Under the pieces are notes generated by a model. That model was not told the origin of the DNA, searched no databases, and saw only the letters and a list, made by a program, of their open reading frames with translations. 64,000 nt of DNA from positions 124,001 to 188,000 of the forward strand of contig NZ_JACVOS010000003.1 of NCBI RefSeq assembly GCF_018882335.1, written 5' to 3'. The DNA comes from Polynucleobacter sp. AM-25C3 (GTDB lineage: Bacteria > Pseudomonadota > Gammaproteobacteria > Burkholderiales > Burkholderiaceae). This document shows positions 59,607 through 64,000 of this stretch, piece by piece (positions within the stretch are counted from its first letter, which is position 1; every line of letters begins with the position of its first letter). A program made the position numbers and the translations under genes.

Positions 59607-60950
59607 TTAACTCAGCAGGTTCGTTGTTCTGGTTTCCGGCAAGTACAGTATTGCCACCACTGCACCGCTAACTAAAAAAATCGTCGGATACCAAAGTCCC
59701 GCAAGATTGCTACCCCATTCTTGGTTTAACCAGGTAACAATTAATGGCAGAAGGCCGCCAATCCAGCCCGCTGCTAAGTTGTGTGGAAGTGTTGCTGCAC
59801 TATTTCTAGTTTTAGCTGGGAAGAGCTCTGCAAGTAGTGCAGTTTGTGGGCCTACTACTAATGCCAGAATTGCTGACAATCCAATCAATATGAGGGTGAT
59901 TATTATTTTTGAAGTTGCACTATCTTGAATTACTTCCTGACCAATGTTTTGTAATAAGTGAAATGCGGGCAAAATGAGCGTCGCCCCCAAAATGAGGCCA
60001 CTCACAATCACCGGCTTTCTACCAATCTTGTCTGAGAGCCAACCGGCAAAGATGGTGAGTGGGAGCAGGGCAATTGTTGCGTAAACACTCAATTGATCTA
60101 CTAATTGAGGAGGTAGTTTTACTGAAGTCTTTAGGAAGATCGAGGTATAGACCTGAACACAGAAAAACAGCACCGCACCACCTGCAGAGATGCAGAAGAA
60201 GAGTAGAAACATTCTCTTTCTGGTTTCTGGATCTTTGAAGTTGTCTCTCAGAGGGTTTTTAGATTGAGCTTCCGTTTTACTGAGTTGCAGGTAGATTGGC
60301 GTTTCTTCTAAAGCCATTCGGGCTTTAAAGGCGACCAATAACAAAATGAGGGAGACCCAAAACGGAACTCGCCAACCCCAGGATAGAAATTCTTCTTGAG
60401 TCAGATAGCCTTGAAGCAGTGCAATTTGTAGGGTGGAAACTAAAATACCTAATGGCCCCATGAGCTGCAAGAAGCTGGTCTTAAAGCCGCGATTCGAGTC
60501 GCCAGCATGTTCTGTGAGGTAAACGGCACTGCCACCAATTTCACCGCCTGCTGAGAGGCCCTGCAAGAGTCTCAAGCCAACTAGAAGAATAGGCGCCCAG
60601 ATGCCTACTTGGCCATAGGTCGGCAAAAAACCAACACATACCGTAGCAATTCCCATGAGGGTAATTGTGATCATGAAGACGGGTCGCCGCCCAATACGAT
60701 CGCCGATGCTCCCGAAAATGGCCGCTCCAATAGGTCTCACCACCATGCCTACTCCAAAGGTCGCAAGGCTTGCTAAGAGGGCTGTACTAGGATCGGTGGA
60801 GGGGAAGAAGAGCGGGGCAAATACAACGGCCAGAGTGGCGAACGTCAGGAAGTCATACCATTCTAAGAAAGTGCCAAAGCAGGCTGCAATAGCTACTTTT
60901 CGATAAGAATGCGATGAGACTTTGAATTCTGATGTGCTGATAGCAGTCAA
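59607..60950 (-). CDS. MHS-family major facilitator transporter
   Basis: Proton symporter-type MFS protein of the metabolite:H+ symporter group (ProP/KgtP/ShiA relatives). The 447 residues have 12 hydrophobic segments, FGTFLEWYDFLTFATLAVVF at the N-terminus, the loop motif GDRIGRRPVF between spans 2 and 3, and LSDKIGRKPVIV in the second half. The start is a TTG at 60950, 3 bp after the rmuC stop, as no ATG is available at the N-terminus. Substrate cannot be told; carboxylates or osmolytes are typical. Confidence 0.88.
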   Translation of the reverse strand: MTAISTSEFKVSSHSYRKVAIAACFGTFLEWYDFLTFATLAVVFAPLFFPSTDPSTALLASLATFGVGMVVRPIGAAIFGSIGDRIGRRPVFMITITLMGIATVCVGFLPTYGQVGIWAPILLVGLRLLQGLSAGGEIGGSAVYLTEHAGDSNRGFKTSFLQLMGPLGILVSTLQIALLQGYLTQEEFLSWGWRVPFWVSLILLLVAFKARMALEETPIYLQLSKTEAQSKNPLRDNFKDPETRKRMFLLFFCISAGGAVLFFCVQVYTSIFLKTSVKLPPQLVDQLSVYATIALLPLTIFAGWLSDKIGRKPVIVSGLILGATLILPAFHLLQNIGQEVIQDSATSKIIITLILIGLSAILALVVGPQTALLAELFPAKTRNSAATLPHNLAAGWIGGLLPLIVTWLNQEWGSNLAGLWYPTIFLVSGAVVAILYLPETRTTNLLS

Positions 60951-60953
60951 TTT

Positions 60954-62228
60954 TTATTCTGGGTCTGTAGACGATTCAATTAAGGGCGCGGAGAGAGTCT
61001 TACTGGGCTTAACGCCCAGCTCACGCACCTTCTCCGCAGTACGAATCAGATTACCCTTGCCAGATTTCAGTTTATTGAAGGCATCGTGGTAACTAGTTTG
61101 AGCCTGATCTAAGCGTTGGCCTAGCTTTTCGAGATCATCCACAAAACCAACAAACTTGTCATAGAGCGTGCCGCACTGTTTTGCAATTTCTAGTGCATTG
61201 CGGTTTTGCGAATCTTGACGCCACAAATGCGCAACAGTTCTCAAGGTTGCCATCAGGGTGCTTGGGCAGACCAGCACAATATTCTTTGCTAGCGCTTCTT
61301 GATATAGGTTGGGTGCAGTCTTGAGTGCCAATAAGAATGCTGGCTCAATGGGCACAAACATCAATACAAAGTCTACCGAGCCAATGCCGTACAGAGAGCT
61401 ATAGTTCTTGCTGGATAGCCCTTGAATATGCTGACGTAGTGATTGGATATGGGCAGTCAGTTCTTGTTCTGCAATTACTGAATCTGAAGCCTCGGCATGA
61501 CGGGAGTAAGCCGTGATGGAAACCTTGCTGTCGACTACTAGACTTCTACCTTCGGGCAGCTTGACGACAACGTCAGGCTGAAGGCGTGAGCCATCAGTTT
61601 GGGTGTGACTATCTTGTACTAGGTATTCCTCGCCCTTGCGAAGACCTGAGGACTCTAAGATGGACTCTAGAACCAATTCACCCCAATTGCCCTGTACTTT
61701 TGAGTCACCTTTGAGCGCTTGGGTGAGGGAGCGCGTTTCGTCTGACATCCGGAGGTTGAGGTTGGCAAGTCGCTCGATTTCACTCTTGAGTGCAAAACGC
61801 TCACGCGCTTCATTGCCATAGGAAGTATTGACCTGCTCCTTGAATTCAGTCAACTTAGTTTGCAATGGCTTAAGTAAGGCATCCAAGTTGGCGACGTTCT
61901 GTTCAGTAAAGCGCTTGGACTTGTCTTCTAAAATTTCATTGGCGAGGTTTTTGAATTGGCTAGTCAATGCCTCTTTAGCTTCATTTAGGGATTCAATCCT
62001 GCCTAGGCCCTGCTTGCGCTCAGAATCCAGTGCCGACTCAAGTCGAATGGCGTTTTGTAAAGCTTGATCACGCTCTGTTCGAAGGCTAATGGAGAGTGCA
62101 ACTTCCGCTTGATTTTGTTGCTCGACCCGTATAAGTGCAGAACGCAAATTGAGCGCATAGACCAAAAGGCCTGCGCATAAACCGAATGGCAGGCCAAATA
62201 GTAAAAGGGAGCTTAAGTCAAAAGTCAC
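60954..62228 (-). CDS. rmuC: DNA recombination protein RmuC homologue
   Basis: RmuC-family protein, linked in E. coli to limiting inversion at short inverted repeats. The start is GTG at 62228. The 424 residues have an N-terminal membrane span (8-28), a coiled coil to about 175, and the nuclease-like RmuC domain with GNWGELVLESILESSGLRKG, DVVVKLPEGRSLVVDSKVSI (D and K of a PD-(D/E)xK-like site) and FVPIEPAFLLAL. It is upstream of the MHS gene on the same strand. Confidence 0.94.
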   Translation of the reverse strand: MTFDLSSLLLFGLPFGLCAGLLVYALNLRSALIRVEQQNQAEVALSISLRTERDQALQNAIRLESALDSERKQGLGRIESLNEAKEALTSQFKNLANEILEDKSKRFTEQNVANLDALLKPLQTKLTEFKEQVNTSYGNEARERFALKSEIERLANLNLRMSDETRSLTQALKGDSKVQGNWGELVLESILESSGLRKGEEYLVQDSHTQTDGSRLQPDVVVKLPEGRSLVVDSKVSITAYSRHAEASDSVIAEQELTAHIQSLRQHIQGLSSKNYSSLYGIGSVDFVLMFVPIEPAFLLALKTAPNLYQEALAKNIVLVCPSTLMATLRTVAHLWRQDSQNRNALEIAKQCGTLYDKFVGFVDDLEKLGQRLDQAQTSYHDAFNKLKSGKGNLIRTAEKVRELGVKPSKTLSAPLIESSTDPE

Positions 62229-62256
62229 AAATGTGGTCTGTGCAATTAATAAATTA

Positions 62257-62565
62257 TTAAGCCTTCACCAGCTTTTGCAATTCACCACTTTGGAACATCT
62301 CAGTCATGATGTCGGAGCCGCCAATGAATTCACCATTGATATAGAGCTGTGGGATGGTTGGCCAGTTAGCAAACTCTTTAATACCCTGGCGGATTTCTGC
62401 ATCTTCTAATACATTCACTGTGTGCAGCTTGTCTACACCACTTGAACGCAGGATGTTGACTGCATTTCCAGAAAAGCCACATTGAGGAAACTGAGCATTT
62501 CCCTTCATAAACAATACAACGGGATGGCTAGAAACGATTTCTTGAATTTTTGCTTGGGTATCCAT
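62257..62565 (-). CDS. grxD: Monothiol glutaredoxin GrxD
   Basis: CGFS-type glutaredoxin that binds and carries 2Fe-2S clusters. The 102 residues have the active site C29-G-F-S (QFPQCGFSG), [20 protein letters not shown] (glutathione and cis-Pro site), and normal length. Family partners are BolA/IbaG proteins; ibaG is at 41,246. It is 28 bp upstream of rmuC and about 100 bp downstream of prmC. Confidence 0.97.
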   Translation of the reverse strand: MDTQAKIQEIVSSHPVVLFMKGNAQFPQCGFSGNAVNILRSSGVDKLHTVNVLEDAEIRQGIKEFANWPTIPQLYINGEFIGGSDIMTEMFQSGELQKLVKA

Positions 62566-62667
62566 ATTTTTTCCTGAATTTATGCTGTAGGGCGATATTG
62601 ATTTGCAACTAATAATGAGGGTAATTTTAAGGCTATCTGAGGAAAAGGGTTAATTCGCTAATGGCTA

Positions 62668-63516
62668 TTAGGGTGATTTTCTTCCTGAGGCAGCACGGCT
62701 TAAGCCTGCTAAATCAAGATGCACCTGAATGTTGACTAATCCTGCAAGTTTCATGAGCGCTATCACTGCTTCAGATTGATCAAAGCCATGCTCAACAACG
62801 ATCAAGCCACCAGGTTTTAAGAATTCATCGGCCTGAGAAATAATGATCTCCAAGCAGCTAAGACCGCTGGCGTAATCGGTTAGAGCTGAAGGGGGCTCAA
62901 ATCGAAGATCTCCTTGAGTAAGGTGTGGGTCCCGGTCAGTTATGTAGGGGGGATTGCTGACAATCACATCAAACTGATTTTGTGGGCCCACAGCTTCATA
63001 CCAACTACCTTGTGAAAACTGAACTTGATCTGTCAGATTGAGGAATTTGGCATTTTGCCTGGCAATGACCAAAGCCTCTGTCGATTGATCTGTTGCAATA
63101 AGTGATGCTAATGGAGTCGCACTTGCGACTGCGAGTGCGATAGCGCCAGAGCCCGTTCCCAGATCCAGAACCCTGGTTGACTGATTGAGTCTAGTGATTT
63201 CAGCAAGGACAATATCTACCAGGAGCTCGGTTTCTGGACGAGGAATCAAAACACCTGGGGCTACTAGAAGTTCAATATTGTGGAATCCTTTTTTACCCAA
63301 GATGTACGCAATGGGCTCGCCATTCACTCTTCTTGAGACTAGGCTTTCCCATTCCTGAAAAGCTTGCTCATTCAAGCTCATATCATCACGAGATAGAAGG
63401 GCAGAGCGTGGGAGCTGGTAGTACTTCTCTAGTAGGTGGGCTAGTAATATCCGTGCTTCATTCGCTGGCAATGCGCAGTTACCAATTAATTCCCGTAAAG
63501 ACTGGCCGATGCTCAT
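62668..63516 (-). CDS. prmC: Peptide chain release factor N5-glutamine methyltransferase
   Basis: SAM enzyme that methylates the glutamine of the GGQ motif in RF1 and RF2. Start chosen at ATG 63516 (MSIGQSLRELIGN); the frame continues upstream into prfA without need. The 282 residues have an N-terminal helical domain, the SAM site LDLGTGSGAIALAVA, and the catalytic NPPY in VSNPPYI. It lies 10 bp downstream of prfA, its substrate gene. Confidence 0.95.
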   Translation of the reverse strand: MSIGQSLRELIGNCALPANEARILLAHLLEKYYQLPRSALLSRDDMSLNEQAFQEWESLVSRRVNGEPIAYILGKKGFHNIELLVAPGVLIPRPETELLVDIVLAEITRLNQSTRVLDLGTGSGAIALAVASATPLASLIATDQSTEALVIARQNAKFLNLTDQVQFSQGSWYEAVGPQNQFDVIVSNPPYITDRDPHLTQGDLRFEPPSALTDYASGLSCLEIIISQADEFLKPGGLIVVEHGFDQSEAVIALMKLAGLVNIQVHLDLAGLSRAASGRKSP

Positions 63517-63526
63517 CCTGCTTGTA

Positions 63527-64000
63527 TTAGCTATCGCCAAGTGCCGCAAGCAGCTCTGCTTGATGCTCAGACGCAAGAGCATTGCAAAGATCATCAATAT
63601 CGCCATCCATCATGGCATCAATTTTGTAGAGCGTCAGGTTGATGCGGTGATCAGTAATCCGACCTTGTGGAAAGTTATAGGTCCGAATACGATCACTGCG
63701 ATCACCTGAGCCAACCAGAGATTTTCTGGTTTGGGCTTCGAGTTGGTGCTTTTCACGTTCGCGTGCATCCATGATGCGTGAGACAAGAGCCTTCATTGCT
63801 TGCTCACGATTGCGGTGCTGGCTTCGATCATCCTGGCACTCAACGACTGTGCCCGTAGGTAAGTGGGTAATGCGGACTGCGGAATCCGTTTTATTAATAT
63901 GCTGACCACCCGCACCTGAAGCTCTAAAGGTATCAATACGTAGTTCGGCAGGATTAATTTTCACAGCCTCTAGCTCATCTGCTTCGGGCATGACTGCCAC
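63527..64000 (-). CDS. prfA: Peptide chain release factor 1, C-terminal part (partial)
   Basis: RF1 ends translation at UAA and UAG codons. The gene runs off the right edge; 157 codons are in the window. The GGQ peptidyl-hydrolysis motif is in [20 protein letters not shown], and [17 protein letters not shown] follows. The stop-codon-reading PxT domain lies mainly outside. GGQ methylation is by the adjacent prmC. Confidence 0.97.
   Translation of the reverse strand: MAVMPEADELEAVKINPAELRIDTFRASGAGGQHINKTDSAVRITHLPTGTVVECQDDRSQHRNREQAMKALVSRIMDAREREKHQLEAQTRKSLVGSGDRSDRIRTYNFPQGRITDHRINLTLYKIDAMMDGDIDDLCNALASEHQAELLAALGDS

Overview
The window is a contiguous stretch of a beta-proteobacterial chromosome. 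Protein content, gene order (str-S10-spc-alpha ribosomal block; mla-ibaG-murA-his-tat; petABC-sspAB; prfA-prmC-grxD) and moderate-to-low GC point to a Burkholderiaceae member with a streamlined genome, most likely Polynucleobacter or a close relative. The genus is an inference from recognition, not a database result.

Layout. 1-15,929: end of fusA, tuf and the complete S10, spc and alpha ribosomal clusters, ending with secY, infA, rpmJ, rpsM/K/D, rpoA and rplQ, closed by a strong terminator. 15,998-24,227: cutA and dsbD, hemB and engB, cytochrome c4, lysA with lptM, cyaY, aroB and aroK. 24,240-28,512: a much reduced type IV pilus locus (minimal secretin plus one PilP/PilO-like membrane protein) divergent from PBP1A. 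28,525-29,340: a RAYT transposase with a REP-like inverted repeat. 29,423-35,690: gltBD. 35,701-41,167: mlaFEDACB and an ABC-2 exporter pair. 41,246-49,763: ibaG, murA and the histidine genes, with hisC inverted in place. 49,807-53,227: HIT protein, tatABC and a convergent Sel1-repeat protein. 53,436-55,341: porin, a 48-residue putative lipoprotein and mscL. 55,479-59,530: petABC, sspAB and tRNA-Thr. 59,607-64,000: an MHS-type transporter, rmuC, grxD, prmC and the end of prfA.

The genes work together in translation, protein export (SecY; TatABC with the Rieske protein as a likely Tat client), respiration (bc1 complex, cytochrome c4), disulfide and haem metabolism, envelope maintenance (Mla, LptM, MurA, PBP1A, porin) and amino acid synthesis (glutamate, lysine, shikimate, histidine). 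No CRISPR array, prophage, plasmid or insertion sequence was seen, and no gene-free stretch exceeds 300 bases. I found no wholly new system. The points most worth a second look are the shrunken pilus locus, the inverted hisC, the RAYT/REP pair, the exporter inside the mla-murA cluster, the small lipoprotein, and several hairpins and promoters in the ribosomal operons.
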